Part shown: positions 34,771 through 44,877 of the stretch, in pieces
Layout of the letters: every line of letters starts with the position of its first letter
Position numbering within the stretch: position 1 is the stretch's first letter
NCBI GenBank assembly: GCA_937905825.1
Contig: CALCXM010000083.1
Location: forward strand, 177,838-241,837
Source: an uncultured bacterium
GTDB lineage: Bacteria > Planctomycetota > UBA1135 > GCA-002686595
Length of the DNA stretch: 64,000 bases
Direction: 5' to 3'
The notes under the pieces: model-generated
Told to the model about the DNA's origin: nothing
Databases searched by the model: none
What the model saw: the letters and a program-made list of their open reading frames with translations, nothing else
Position numbers and translations under genes: made by a program

Positions 34771-35997
34771 GTGAGCCACAACAGGGTATGGGCCGAGATC
34801 GACCTCGATGCGATCGAAAACAACCTCGCGGTGATCCGCGCACGGGTTGGCGTGGGAACACGCATCATGTTGATCGTGAAGGCGGACGCTTACGGCCATG
34901 GTGCGGTCGGAATCGCCCATCACGCCATCAAGTTGGGTGTTTCCGCCTTGGGAGTCGGTACCTCGGCGGAAGCACTCGAGCTTAGGGATAGCGGGATTCG
35001 GGTGCCGATTCTCGTCTTGGGCACTGTGGTCGACGAGGAAGTCAGCCCCGCGCTTCGGCAGGGCATCGACATCGGGATCCACAGCTCCGATCGCGTGCAA
35101 AAGCTCGAACAAACCGCCAAGGCCCTGGGCCTGCGGGCTCGGGTTCATCTGAACGTGGACACGGGCATGGGGCGCCTGGGGGTCCTGCCCGAGAGTGCGG
35201 TTCGGCTGCTGCAAGAGATCCAGGCCGCCGAACACCTGGAGCTGGCCGGCATCATGAGCCACATCAGCGCACCGGACGGCGCCCTGAATCCGCGCACCCT
35301 AGAGCAGTCCAGGGCTTTCGAGTCGGTCCTTCGGTCGGCCCGCGCCAAGGGCTTGGTGCGCGGCTGGATTCACCTCGCGAACTCCGCTTCGATCTTCACC
35401 GACTTGCAGCCAGCCTACGACACCGTGCGCCCGGGGATCAGCGCCTACGGTGTGCTCCCGGCGGAGCTCTCCGGCTCCCGCGAGTTGCAGCCCGTCATGT
35501 CCCTGCTCAGTCGAATCGTGTTCTTGAAGGACGTTCCCGCGGGAACTCCAATCGGCTACGACTCCACGTGGACAGCTCGACACGACACGCGCATCGCCAC
35601 CTTGCCCCTCGGCTACAACGATGGAGTTTCTTGGCGCTTGGGCAACCGCGGCGAGGTAGTCGTTCGGGGACAACGGGCCCCCATCATCGGGCGTGTGTCC
35701 ATGGACTACATCACCCTCGACGTTTCACACATACGCGATGTGGCCGTCGATGATCACGCGCTGCTCTTCGGCAGGGCCCAGGGCACCAGCTTGAGCGTGG
35801 CCGAGGTCGCGCGTAAGGCGGACACCATCCCCTACGAGATCACCTGTTCCGTGGGCAAGCGTGTAGCGCGGGTGTTTGTTGGAGGGCAAGACGCGTTCGT
35901 GGTTCAACCATTCCCTGTGCACAGCGTCGCTTCGCTACCGCGCAAGCAAGAGCAACGGGCGCCAGCGGAGACCCCATCCAGCCTTCCCCTCGGATGA
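34771..35997 (+). CDS. alr: Alanine racemase
   Basis: PLP enzyme that converts L- to D-alanine for peptidoglycan stem peptides. The 408-residue chain has the PLP-lysine segment VKADAYGHG (K37), the family block HLNVDTGMGRLG, and the C-terminal PLGYNDGVSW followed by GRVSMDYITLDVS. The last 35 residues extend beyond the usual end and look disordered. The start is a GTG; an inverted repeat lies just upstream. Its stop overlaps the start of the giant AsmA-like gene (ATGA), so D-alanine supply and an envelope transport protein share a transcript. Confidence 0.93.
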   Translation: MSHNRVWAEIDLDAIENNLAVIRARVGVGTRIMLIVKADAYGHGAVGIAHHAIKLGVSALGVGTSAEALELRDSGIRVPILVLGTVVDEEVSPALRQGIDIGIHSSDRVQKLEQTAKALGLRARVHLNVDTGMGRLGVLPESAVRLLQEIQAAEHLELAGIMSHISAPDGALNPRTLEQSRAFESVLRSARAKGLVRGWIHLANSASIFTDLQPAYDTVRPGISAYGVLPAELSGSRELQPVMSLLSRIVFLKDVPAGTPIGYDSTWTARHDTRIATLPLGYNDGVSWRLGNRGEVVVRGQRAPIIGRVSMDYITLDVSHIRDVAVDDHALLFGRAQGTSLSVAEVARKADTIPYEITCSVGKRVARVFVGGQDAFVVQPFPVHSVASLPRKQEQRAPAETPSSLPLG

Positions 35998-38900
35998 TCC
36001 CGGCAAGTACCGAAGTCCGTAGTGCGGCCAAGCCGCGAACCTGGAAGTACTTCCTGTTCGTCACCCCCTTGCGGGCTTTCGGGTGGCTGTCTTGGTGCTG
36101 GATCCTGCTCGCGGGTTTCTTGTACGGCACGGACTTTGGTCGGCGAGAGCTGGAGGGTGTCCTCGGTCGGCGCTTAGAAGCCTTGGGCAGCACTGTTCAA
36201 TTGGAAGGGGTGCGCGTGGACTGGCTCGGACCGGGAGTGACCGTCAGGCACTTGAGCGTGCTAGAGGGCGACCGCGAACACATCTTCCTCAACAACATCT
36301 ACATCTCCGCCCACTACTCCTGGGAAGACGGGCTCCTGCTCGACACGATCGACGTCGACGGCGGACGCTTGCTCGTGTCGGACTCGGGGGTCGACGACGT
36401 GCGCGCCTTGACCGATGGGCGCGCTGCCTTGGAAGCTTCCGCTAAGCTGTACTTGCCCGCGGTGGAGGTGCGCAACCTGGAGGTCAGCTTCGAAGTTCCC
36501 GGGGGCCAAGTCGCCCACTTGGGAACCATCGAACTCTCCATGAAGCCCCAGCAGGCGGGCTACTCCAAAGTGCTGGGCCACGTGCTGCTGCCCAAGAGTC
36601 GTGACGGAGCGCTGACTCCGGAGCTCTTCTTGAGCGGGCTCGTTTCCGACACGGGGCAACTGGAGCTGAACGCCACCGTCGAAGACTTTGAACTCTCCAA
36701 CTGGGCGCTCTCGCCCCTCGCCGCCTTCGCTTCTTTGCCCGCGGAACTACCCCGGGGCAAGCTCAGCGTTTTCACCAAGGGCAGCCTCAACCTGGTGGGC
36801 AAGCTCAATCCGGCGGGCGAGGTTCGCGCGCGCTTGACCGATGGCACCTTGCAAGTCCCAGGCTCCCCCGCCCCCTTGGTCGGATTGGACTTGGAGGTCA
36901 ACGGCCTCTTCGAGCCAAGTGTCGAAGAGGACCTTTGGGCGCCCCGGGCTTGGCGCGGCTCCGCGAGCCTGGGAGCCACTTGGGATGGCCAGGAATTGCG
37001 CGGGGGCGCACGCCTGGGACGTGCAGCCGGAACGGGCAATGTCTTGGCGGGCTGGATTCAGGCTCCGCACCTCTTCGTGAACACGCCCGCCCTCGGAGCC
37101 ATGCAGAGCCCCGAGGTTCTGCCCGTGATTTTCAGCGCCTTGGATCCGCGCGGCAACTTGGACGTTCGTGTTGGCGTGCGCTTGCTCGAAGCGCAAGCGG
37201 GCGCTGGCTGGGCCTCTCGAATGGAAGTGCTCGGCGCTTTGAATCCCGTTGGCAGCTTGCAAGCCGCATACCACGGTTGGCCCGACGAGCATAAGCCGGA
37301 CGCCAAACCCATCTCGTTCGCCATGCCAGTCGCGACCTCGGACGCTAGCATGTTGCTCGACTACACCTCTGAACGCTTGCGGCGCCTGCTGCTCGATGTG
37401 CGCTTCGCAGGCAGCCACGCGGGCGGTGCCCTGCGCGGCTCTTACCAGAGTTGGTCCAACCCCATTGACATGCCACCCTTCGCAAGGGGCTACGGGGAGC
37501 TGGAAGCGGACTTGGTGCTAGAGGCGCAGGGTCTACAGCTCAATGCCGAACTCGATGCACGCCTGGAGGAACTCTGGACGGTGCCCGAGCTGGCCGACCT
37601 GTTCGAGGAGTACGGAATCGCCGGTGGCCGGGCAGCGGGCAGCCTGATGTTGTCCTCGCGCGCCAGCCTGCCGACCCCCGCGCTCTCCGTGGAGGTGCAA
37701 GTGCAGGATGTGCTGGCTACCTACCAACCCTTTCCAGTCCCCGCCCGGGACGTCATGGGCAAGGTCTTGGTGATTGATGACGGACTTGGCAAGAGCTGCG
37801 TGAGCTTTGCCATCGAAGGTCAAACGGAGACGAGTGGGCGGCTGCAGCTCGCCGGGCGCGTACGGGCCGAGGCACAAACTCCGCACGAAAAACCACGGCC
37901 CACTCGCTTCCAATGGATTCGAGCTGAACTCGACGACGTTGAATTGCCAGGCCGAGACCTGCCTCACTTGGCGGAGGCCTTGCCAGAGCTGATTGCGGTG
38001 ATCGATAGCTACCGGCTCGAGGGCCATGCTCAGGTCGAGTACACGCGCACCATGCGAGGAGAACAGGACGTTCACTCTTGGCTCGAGATTCAAACCCGCG
38101 GCAACTCGTTTTCGGTGGTTCCCGATGTCTTTCCCATGCGCTCGGAAGAGGTACGTGGGCGGGTGCTGCTGGACTTTCATCGGCTGGCCCCCCTGGACCC
38201 CAAGGATCCCGCTGGGGAGCTGGTTCGCAACACAACTCGCGTGGCGCCCTTGACCGCCATGTGGAACCAGCAGGTGCCCGTGACCTTCCACGGGGAGTTC
38301 CCCTCCGATGCGCCCTCCTGGGGCACCCTCTACGGAGCGGGCTTCCCCACGGCAGACACTGCGCTGATTGGCAAACTGTTGGTGGCCGCCAACAAGGACA
38401 CCGAGGAGGTGCTCACCGACTTGGAGGGCTTGCAGTTAGGTGGCATGGTCGATTTCGACTACCACTTCGATTTGCCCTACGCGGAAGCCGCTTCAGGGCA
38501 AGCGCAGGAAGAGCTGGAAGTGCCTCAGTCCTACAACCTGCGTGTGCGCGATGTCGACGTCAAGCACAGCGGCGGCCTGCAGGTCAATGAAGTCCGCGGG
38601 GAGTTGAGTTTCAGCGCTGGACGGCTGCGTGCCAAGGCCTTCACCGCGCGCATCGGTCCGACACCCATGCGCTTGAACAACATCGAATTCGTGGAAGCCC
38701 CAGAGCACGACGACGGCTTCACGATCCGCGCGGACATGGAAGAGAGTCTCGTCACCCTCAACCCGGCGCTCTTCCAGCAATTTCTGGGGGAGGAATCCGC
38801 GGCGAGCCTGTTCGATGAGTTCGGCCTGCGCGGCGCCTTGCTCGTGCACCAAGCGCACATCGAACTAAAGGTCCCCCAGGACTCTCCGATCGAGCTAGCG

Positions 38901-39809
38901 GTTAGCGGCAAGGGCACACTCAGCAACGCATCGATCGCTGTGGGCCTGCCCTTCTCTGTTCAATCCGCGCGAGTCACCGTGGAAGACTTCAAAGTGGTGG
39001 GCGACGACATCCGGGGTTGGGGACGAGTTGAAAACCTCTACGGGCAAGCCCTCGGACGGGACGCAGCACAGACCGACTTCCTGTTCTCCGTTCACGGCAC
39101 ACAAGTCACGATCCAAAACCTCGACAGCTTGTTCTGTCGCGGGAGCGTGCGCGGTTTGGGCAGCGAGGACTCCCGCGAAGTGCCGGCACCCGTGCTCTCC
39201 GTGGACCTCAAACCCCCCTACCGTTTTCAAGCGGGCTTGGAGTTCAACAACGTGGACGTGCGACTCCTGCTGGAGGACGTCTTCTCCTCGGGCATCGCCG
39301 ACCGCGGTTTGCTCAACGCGCACTTTCGACTCGACGGGGACCTGGAGCATCTGCTGGACATCCGCGGTGCCGGCGGTGGCCAGGTCAGCGAGACGGTGCT
39401 CTGGTCGGTACCCGTGTTGCGCGAACTCTTGAGTCAGCTCGGCATGAACGAGACGGCCATCTTCGACGCCATGGGAACGGACTTTCGCATCGCCGACGGA
39501 AAAATCTACATGAAGGGCATGTCCATGCACTCGCCCTTGCTCAAGTTGCGCGGTGAGGGCGTCCTGGGCTTTGATGGATCACTACACCACGACCTGGAAT
39601 TGCATTACAGCCTGGTGGACAAGGCCGGTCTCTTCGGGGACCTGATCCACTGGTTGCAAAACCGGCTAATCGCCATCGCGATCCGCGGCGACATGTCCCG
39701 CCCCCAGGTGCTGCTCAGCGGAGTCTTCAGCAACCCCTTCACGGACCTCAGCGACAACTGGCGCGGATTGCCCTCCCCGAACTTCCGCCCCCTGCCGGAC
39801 CGTTTTTAG
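35994..39809 (+). CDS. Giant AsmA/YhdP-like envelope protein
   Basis: A 1271-residue protein with one N-terminal membrane helix (about 24-43, PLRAFGWLSWCWILLAGFLYG region) and a long remainder composed of alternating beta strands. The start GRRLEALGSTVQLEGVRVDW is typical for AsmA-like proteins, and the last 150 residues carry the AsmA C-terminal pattern (AIFDAMGTDFRIADGKIYMK, then LKLRGEGVLGFDG). This superfamily (AsmA, YhdP, TamB) forms long hydrophobic grooves that bridge the periplasm and is implicated in phospholipid transport to the outer membrane. The assignment to this superfamily is firm enough; the cargo is not. It overlaps the alr stop and ends 128 bases before manC. Confidence 0.75.
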   Translation: MIPASTEVRSAAKPRTWKYFLFVTPLRAFGWLSWCWILLAGFLYGTDFGRRELEGVLGRRLEALGSTVQLEGVRVDWLGPGVTVRHLSVLEGDREHIFLNNIYISAHYSWEDGLLLDTIDVDGGRLLVSDSGVDDVRALTDGRAALEASAKLYLPAVEVRNLEVSFEVPGGQVAHLGTIELSMKPQQAGYSKVLGHVLLPKSRDGALTPELFLSGLVSDTGQLELNATVEDFELSNWALSPLAAFASLPAELPRGKLSVFTKGSLNLVGKLNPAGEVRARLTDGTLQVPGSPAPLVGLDLEVNGLFEPSVEEDLWAPRAWRGSASLGATWDGQELRGGARLGRAAGTGNVLAGWIQAPHLFVNTPALGAMQSPEVLPVIFSALDPRGNLDVRVGVRLLEAQAGAGWASRMEVLGALNPVGSLQAAYHGWPDEHKPDAKPISFAMPVATSDASMLLDYTSERLRRLLLDVRFAGSHAGGALRGSYQSWSNPIDMPPFARGYGELEADLVLEAQGLQLNAELDARLEELWTVPELADLFEEYGIAGGRAAGSLMLSSRASLPTPALSVEVQVQDVLATYQPFPVPARDVMGKVLVIDDGLGKSCVSFAIEGQTETSGRLQLAGRVRAEAQTPHEKPRPTRFQWIRAELDDVELPGRDLPHLAEALPELIAVIDSYRLEGHAQVEYTRTMRGEQDVHSWLEIQTRGNSFSVVPDVFPMRSEEVRGRVLLDFHRLAPLDPKDPAGELVRNTTRVAPLTAMWNQQVPVTFHGEFPSDAPSWGTLYGAGFPTADTALIGKLLVAANKDTEEVLTDLEGLQLGGMVDFDYHFDLPYAEAASGQAQEELEVPQSYNLRVRDVDVKHSGGLQVNEVRGELSFSAGRLRAKAFTARIGPTPMRLNNIEFVEAPEHDDGFTIRADMEESLVTLNPALFQQFLGEESAASLFDEFGLRGALLVHQAHIELKVPQDSPIELAVSGKGTLSNASIAVGLPFSVQSARVTVEDFKVVGDDIRGWGRVENLYGQALGRDAAQTDFLFSVHGTQVTIQNLDSLFCRGSVRGLGSEDSREVPAPVLSVDLKPPYRFQAGLEFNNVDVRLLLEDVFSSGIADRGLLNAHFRLDGDLEHLLDIRGAGGGQVSETVLWSVPVLRELLSQLGMNETAIFDAMGTDFRIADGKIYMKGMSMHSPLLKLRGEGVLGFDGSLHHDLELHYSLVDKAGLFGDLIHWLQNRLIAIAIRGDMSRPQVLLSGVFSNPFTDLSDNWRGLPSPNFRPLPDRF

Positions 39810-39937
39810 GCTGTGCGGGATCTCCCGCTTGCAGCGCTCGTGGATGGCCCGTGGTCCCCTGGATTTGAGCCCCGTGAATCTCACGTTCAACGGGCCCCTT
39901 TGAGGCCTGTGCGCATCGAAGTTCGTATACTTCGGCC

Positions 39938-41008
39938 ATGACATCGACAGACTACTACGCCGTGATCATGGCGGGAGGATCCGGCACGCGCTTCTGGCCC
40001 GCGAGCCGCAAGGCGCGCCCCAAGCAGTTCCTCCCCATCGGTAGCGAGGTCCCGATGATCACCGCCACCTGCCAGCGCTTGGATGGCTTGATTCCTTTGG
40101 AACGCATTTTGGTGGTGACTTCCGGTGACTTGGCGGCCCAAGTGCTCGAGTGCCTGCCGGACCTGCCCAAAGAAAACGTGCTGGTGGAACCGGTCGGACG
40201 CAACACCGCGCCTTGTGTCGCCTTGGCCGCCCTCGAGATCGAACGTCGCAGCCCCGATAGCGTGCACGTTGTGCTGCCAGCAGACCACGTGATCCAACCC
40301 AAGTCCGAATTTCAAGCGAGCCTGCGGGCCGCCGCAGCGGAAGCGCAAAGGGCTGAGCGCTTGGTGACCCTCGGGGTCCAGCCAACCTTCCCAGCCACCG
40401 GCTATGGCTACATCCAATCCGGAGCCAAGGTCGCCGAACACGGCGAGTTCCACGCGCACCAAGTGGAATCTTTCGAAGAGAAACCTCTTCAGCAGCGGGC
40501 CGAGCAGTTCCTCGCCTCCGGGGACTACTTTTGGAACGCCGGCATCTTCGTTTGGAAAACCAGCACGGTCCTTGCAGCTTTGGCGAAGTTCGCACCGGGC
40601 ATTCTGACCCCCCTCCAACAAGCAGGACGTGCCACGGGTTTGGAAGAGATCTATCCAAAGTTGCCCGCCACCCCCGTCGACATCGCTGTCATGGAACAGG
40701 CGGACAACCGCAGTGTGATCCCGATCAGCTACCGCTGGGACGACGTGGGCTCCTGGACCAGTCTGCCGGAGGTCTGTCCGCCCGATGAGAACGGCAACTG
40801 CGTCACAGGCGGAACCACGGCGCTGCTCGAGGACTCCAGCGGGAACATTGTGTTCGGCGAAGGCGACACGCTGACCGCCTTGATCGGCGTGCAGGACTTG
40901 GTCATCGTACGCTCGGGGGATGCGGTGCTCGTCTGCCCGCGGGATCGTGCGCAAGAGGTCAAACGGGTGGTCGAACGCTTGGGAATCGAAGGCGCTCAGT
41001 TCCTCTAG
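39938..41008 (+). CDS. manC: Mannose-1-phosphate guanylyltransferase
   Basis: Makes GDP-mannose from mannose-1-phosphate and GTP for polysaccharide or glycoconjugate synthesis. The nucleotidyltransferase signature is VIMAGGSGTRFWPASRKARP with the catalytic lysine in PKQF (residues 8-31). Further conserved blocks are EPVGRNTAPC, LPADHVI, FPATGYGYI, FEEKP, WNAGIFVW and DVGSW. At 356 residues it lacks the C-terminal isomerase domain of bifunctional AlgA/XanB types. It precedes ruvX by 23 bases on the same strand. Confidence 0.92.
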   Translation: MTSTDYYAVIMAGGSGTRFWPASRKARPKQFLPIGSEVPMITATCQRLDGLIPLERILVVTSGDLAAQVLECLPDLPKENVLVEPVGRNTAPCVALAALEIERRSPDSVHVVLPADHVIQPKSEFQASLRAAAAEAQRAERLVTLGVQPTFPATGYGYIQSGAKVAEHGEFHAHQVESFEEKPLQQRAEQFLASGDYFWNAGIFVWKTSTVLAALAKFAPGILTPLQQAGRATGLEEIYPKLPATPVDIAVMEQADNRSVIPISYRWDDVGSWTSLPEVCPPDENGNCVTGGTTALLEDSSGNIVFGEGDTLTALIGVQDLVIVRSGDAVLVCPRDRAQEVKRVVERLGIEGAQFL

Positions 41009-41031
41009 CCCACTATCGCATCGAGCATCCC

Positions 41032-41481
41032 ATGAAGAAGGCAGCCATAGCAATCGATCACGGTGAGAAGCGCACGGGCTTCGCATCCACCGACCCCCTG
41101 CGCATCGCCACGCGGCCCTTGGAGCAATGGCATGGCCCGGGAGACGACCCGGACCTGCTTGAACTTGTGGGCCGCATCGCAAAGGACCACGGGGCCGACA
41201 CGCTCCTGGTGGGCCTGCCCTACAACATGGACGGAACCGTGGGCGGGCGCGCCTTGGACGTTTTGGCCTTCATGGGCGACCTGCGCATCGCCTACCCGGA
41301 CATGCGCGTTCTGCCCCAGGACGAACGCCTGTCCACCAAGGAAGCCGAACAGTTGCTGCGCGAAGCTGGCCATCACGGGGAAGCCCGTAAGGCCCGCAAG
41401 GATTCCTGGAGCGCGCTGGTGCTCTTGCGTGATTGGATTGAGCAAGGCGAGCCGGAGCGACCCTGGCCCGAGCCGGCCTAG
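41032..41481 (+). CDS. ruvX: RuvX/YqgF-family RNase H-fold nuclease
   Basis: A 149-residue protein of the YqgF family, implicated in pre-16S rRNA processing and called a putative Holliday junction resolvase. Active-site acids of the RNase H fold are seen in AIDHGEKRTGFA (D9, with the first Asp followed by His-Gly in place of the usual x-G-xKR), E/D at LLVGLPYNMDGTVG and DERLSTKEAEQLL. The family hallmarks VGLP-x-x-x-DG and DERL-T are kept. The C-terminus has KDSWSALVLLRDWIE, the expected DS-x-AA-like helix. It lies just downstream of manC. Confidence 0.88.
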   Translation: MKKAAIAIDHGEKRTGFASTDPLRIATRPLEQWHGPGDDPDLLELVGRIAKDHGADTLLVGLPYNMDGTVGGRALDVLAFMGDLRIAYPDMRVLPQDERLSTKEAEQLLREAGHHGEARKARKDSWSALVLLRDWIEQGEPERPWPEPA

Positions 41482-41556
41482 GTTCGAGCGGGCCGCTTGG
41501 AGCGTGGGAATCCGCGCGCCAGGAACGACCGAGCGGTTTGGGAACGCGGTCCGCGT

Positions 41557-41580
41557 GCATCGCGCATCGCGCATCGCGCA
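41557..41580. repeat. Short 7-bp tandem repeat
   Basis: GCATCGC is repeated three times and followed by GCA in the gap between the convergent ruvX and TonB-receptor genes. It is too short to assign a role; strand slippage is enough to explain it. Confidence 0.5.
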
Positions 41581-41601
41581 CAACAGACGAACGACGGGCC
41601 C

Positions 41602-43776
41602 TTAGAACGAAACTCGCAAGCCCAGAATCAAGTTCACGCCAGGCATGTTCGAGCCGGAACCGTGCACGCGGTAATCCACATCCCCTAGGTTTTCGAGGGC
41701 CACGTTCAAGCTTAGGGAGTCGGACCAATCCCAACCGCCCCGCAGGTTGGCGATCACGTAGCCGGGGGTGCCCCCTGGCGGAATGCGTGAGGTGTCGGAC
41801 TCGTCGCGGCTATTGAGCTTGTCCGCATCATCCGCATAGACCACTTGCCCTTCGAACCACGTGCTCTTGCTCGGAGCCTCCCAACGCAGACCCGCTTGGG
41901 CCATGAAGGGCATCAGGCGTGAAATGGTCTCACGGGTCTTGACTTGCGCGGAGCTCGGGTAGGTGTCGACCTCGCCGTACTGGTAGGTGCCGTTTCCAAA
42001 CAAGGTCCACTCCTCATCCAGGTCGAACGCAGCGCCCAACTCCACTCCGGTCACGTATCCATCTCCCACGTTGTCCTTGGTGATTTCAAACTCTCCCGAG
42101 CCGTTCGTGTTGCCCGTCGGGAAGAGCACGATCTGATCGCGGATGTCCGTGTAGAACAGGGCCAACTGGGTCGACACTCGATCGTGTTGGGTTTTGACTC
42201 CGATCTCGTAGCTGGTGTAGTGCTCCGGCTCCAAGTCCGGGGAGGGAATCTCGAACTCATTCGTGCGCGCGCTGTCGAGGCGCGTCAGGTCCGACAGGTT
42301 GGGCGCCCGGAAGCCCTGGGAGACTCCACCGAACAGATGCACGCGGTCCTCGCTCACTCGCCACAGGAAGCGCGCGCTGCCCACAACGGCGTCCCAGTGA
42401 TTGTTCACCACCGTTTGCGTGTCCGAGACCGGATCCAACACGCTGTCCGCGTCGGCGGCTGCGTAGTTGTAGCGAGCTCCCAGAATCAGGTCCAAGTCAG
42501 AACGCAAGGCGATCTCGTCCTGCACGAAAAGCCCAAACAGATCGTAGCTGGCGTCATCCGCCACGGGACCCTGGATCGGCTCGCGGCTGCTAAACGAGTC
42601 CACCTCATCGTGGTACAGATCGAAGCCATAGGTCAAACGCCCCAGGCCGCTATCGGAGGAGAAGTTGGCGAAGAGCCCCACTTGCCCCACTTCAAAACCC
42701 TGCTGTTCCGTGTTGCCGTTCGAGCGCGTGCGATTGCGCAGCTCCTCTTGGTTGTGCCAGGAGAGGCTGACGCTGTAGCGATCAAAGAATCCGTCGAGGC
42801 CTTCCCCGTGCAGTTGTCCATACGCCAAGCGGCGGGTCTGGTCGAGATCCCGTCGACGATCACTGCCCACGGAAGTTCCGTGGTAGGGAATCGCCGCGTC
42901 CGTTTTGTGGGTGCGGGGCACGTCGTACTGCTCCACGCTTTGCACACCGAAGACCCAACGATGCGACTCATCGAAGTAGCCTTCCATCTTTAGGTCCCCA
43001 TCGAGCTCGTCGTAGCCCGTGTTCGGTTGTTCGCCGGTGTCCCCGCCCGCGCGCAAGTTCCCGACATCCTTGGAGGTCACGCCCATCAGCACAGCCAACT
43101 GGGAGCCGTGCTGGAGCTTGCCCTCGGCCCGCGAGGTGTGCGACGCCTCCGCGCTGGAGTAGCGGTAGGAAAGCGCACCCGCGAGGGGCCGGCCAGGAGC
43201 CATGTCGAAGGCGCTCTTCGTGAGGGCGTTGACCGTGCCGCCGATCGCATCCGAACCGTGCAGCACGGACCCCGGTCCCTTGACCACCTCAAGCTCAGCG
43301 ATGGTGTTCCCGTCGACGGTGTTCCAGTACTGGTTGGGCCCCGGACGGAAGACCGAGTTGTTTAGCCGAATGCCGTCCACAAGAAAGAGGTTCCGGAAGC
43401 TCGTGAAGCCGCGAATGTAGGGGGAGCCATGGCCCACGGCGGTCTCCTGGACCAGGATCCCCGGGATGTCCCGCAGGGCCTGGGGCGTGCTGCGGTAGGA
43501 GCGCCGCTTGAGGTCCTCGGACCTCAAAACCGTGTCCGCGAAGGGGGAATCCATGGGTTTGCGGGGATCCATGGTCGACGTAATGATCATCTCGGGCAGC
43601 ACCTGGCCCTCCTGCTCCTGAAGGGTCGACTCCCCTTCTGCGGGCGCGGTCGGGGGAGCTCCAAGACCGGCCGCCGATTGCCCGCCCGGGGTCTCCGCCC
43701 CTCCTCCATTCCCACGGCCGGTGGAACACAGGAACAGAAAGGAGACACAAAAAAATGCGGGCTGCGGGAGGTGCAT
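41602..43776 (-). CDS. TonB-dependent outer-membrane receptor
   Basis: A 724-residue outer-membrane active transporter. The ATG at 43776 is chosen because it begins a signal peptide (MHLPQPAFFCVSFLFLC); the frame is open 53 codons further upstream without likeness. After a Gly/Ala/Pro linker comes a TonB-box-like PEMIITS, then the plug domain with SYRSTPQALRDIPGILVQ, YIRGFTSFRNLFLVDGIRL and VVKGPGSVLHGSDAIGG. The rest is a 22-strand barrel typical of siderophore, vitamin or metal receptors, ending with the characteristic terminal Phe (LRVSF). The plug resembles receptors of the vitamin B12, copper or siderophore type, but the substrate is not decidable. No TonB or ExbB genes are nearby. Confidence 0.9.
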   Translation of the reverse strand: MHLPQPAFFCVSFLFLCSTGRGNGGGAETPGGQSAAGLGAPPTAPAEGESTLQEQEGQVLPEMIITSTMDPRKPMDSPFADTVLRSEDLKRRSYRSTPQALRDIPGILVQETAVGHGSPYIRGFTSFRNLFLVDGIRLNNSVFRPGPNQYWNTVDGNTIAELEVVKGPGSVLHGSDAIGGTVNALTKSAFDMAPGRPLAGALSYRYSSAEASHTSRAEGKLQHGSQLAVLMGVTSKDVGNLRAGGDTGEQPNTGYDELDGDLKMEGYFDESHRWVFGVQSVEQYDVPRTHKTDAAIPYHGTSVGSDRRRDLDQTRRLAYGQLHGEGLDGFFDRYSVSLSWHNQEELRNRTRSNGNTEQQGFEVGQVGLFANFSSDSGLGRLTYGFDLYHDEVDSFSSREPIQGPVADDASYDLFGLFVQDEIALRSDLDLILGARYNYAAADADSVLDPVSDTQTVVNNHWDAVVGSARFLWRVSEDRVHLFGGVSQGFRAPNLSDLTRLDSARTNEFEIPSPDLEPEHYTSYEIGVKTQHDRVSTQLALFYTDIRDQIVLFPTGNTNGSGEFEITKDNVGDGYVTGVELGAAFDLDEEWTLFGNGTYQYGEVDTYPSSAQVKTRETISRLMPFMAQAGLRWEAPSKSTWFEGQVVYADDADKLNSRDESDTSRIPPGGTPGYVIANLRGGWDWSDSLSLNVALENLGDVDYRVHGSGSNMPGVNLILGLRVSF

Positions 43777-43925
43777 TGGAGACGAAAATAGTCGGGGAAA
43801 CTCGTAAGTGCTGGTCTGGCCACGGCAAACGCCAACCACCAAAATCGGTTCACCGAAACCCGGGACTCGCCGGTCAGAACATGGGCCGCAGGGAACCCCA
43901 CAATCTCGTCCGAGCTTGGAGAATC

Positions 43926-43956
43926 CCGACCACACTTAAGGGGCGCTCGCTACAAT
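43926..43956 (+). promoter_or_regulatory. Predicted promoter of rnpB
   Basis: A good -10 element TACAAT (43951-43956) ends six bases before the first base of the RNase P RNA. The -35 is poor: CCGACC at 43926 shares GAC with the consensus at a 19-base spacing. The -10 call is supported by the RNA's 5' end. Confidence 0.5.
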
Positions 43957-43962
43957 CCGGCC

Positions 43963-44343
<381 letters not shown>

Positions 44344-44877
44344 ATTTTCTAAGGCGCTTGCGGGCCGCGGCGGCACAACGCCCACACAAGAGTGTGGTGT
44401 GCACGTCCTTTGGAGCGAAACACGCTGAGGTCAATGCGGTAGACCCCCTACTTCGCTCCGCTCTGCACGCACTCCGTCGCCTCCTTAAGTAAAGGCTGTA
44501 CGGGTCACTGCCGCCCGGGGGAATCAGGTCATTCAACGTGAATGCCAATCAGCTTTGGGACGAGTGCCATTGGGGACCTTGACGGTTTCGCGCACCCTCG
44601 AGTAGACTCTCGATATCGGAGGGGAACACCGGGTTTCGGCGTGATCGAGCGCCTGACGAGACTATCGAAAAATCCCTGCGTCGTGGATCTCCTGGGCGAC
44701 CCCACTGCCACCCACGACACCGCATCTTTCGAACCGCCAGCGATTTTTTCGGTCTACCCTTTGGGGCCCCTGCCCCACCCCTGCTTCTGCGTTTCCTTTC
44801 ACCGCGAGACGCCGCGCCAGGTCCTCCCCATACGTTCGCTTCCAATCGATGCGAACCCAGCACTCCCTTCCGCCGCC
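44344..44877. other. Long leader/intergenic region upstream of the Nudix gene
   Basis: About 530 bases with no supported gene. A plus-strand frame continues upstream of the Nudix ATG, but its composition does not look coding, and a 68-codon minus-strand frame at 44342-44548 also lacks support. A predicted promoter at 44579-44608 would give a leader of about 260 bases. I see no riboswitch I can name. Confidence 0.5.
44579..44608 (+). promoter_or_regulatory. Predicted promoter for the Nudix gene
   Basis: TTGACG (44579-44584) and TAGACT (44603-44608) are separated by 18 bases. This is a reasonable sigma-70-type match in the only gap that could hold a promoter for the Nudix gene. Confidence 0.4.

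Noticed and set aside
41557..41580. Short 7-bp repeats as a CRISPR or origin element
   Set aside because: Only three units, no spacers and no cas or replication genes nearby.
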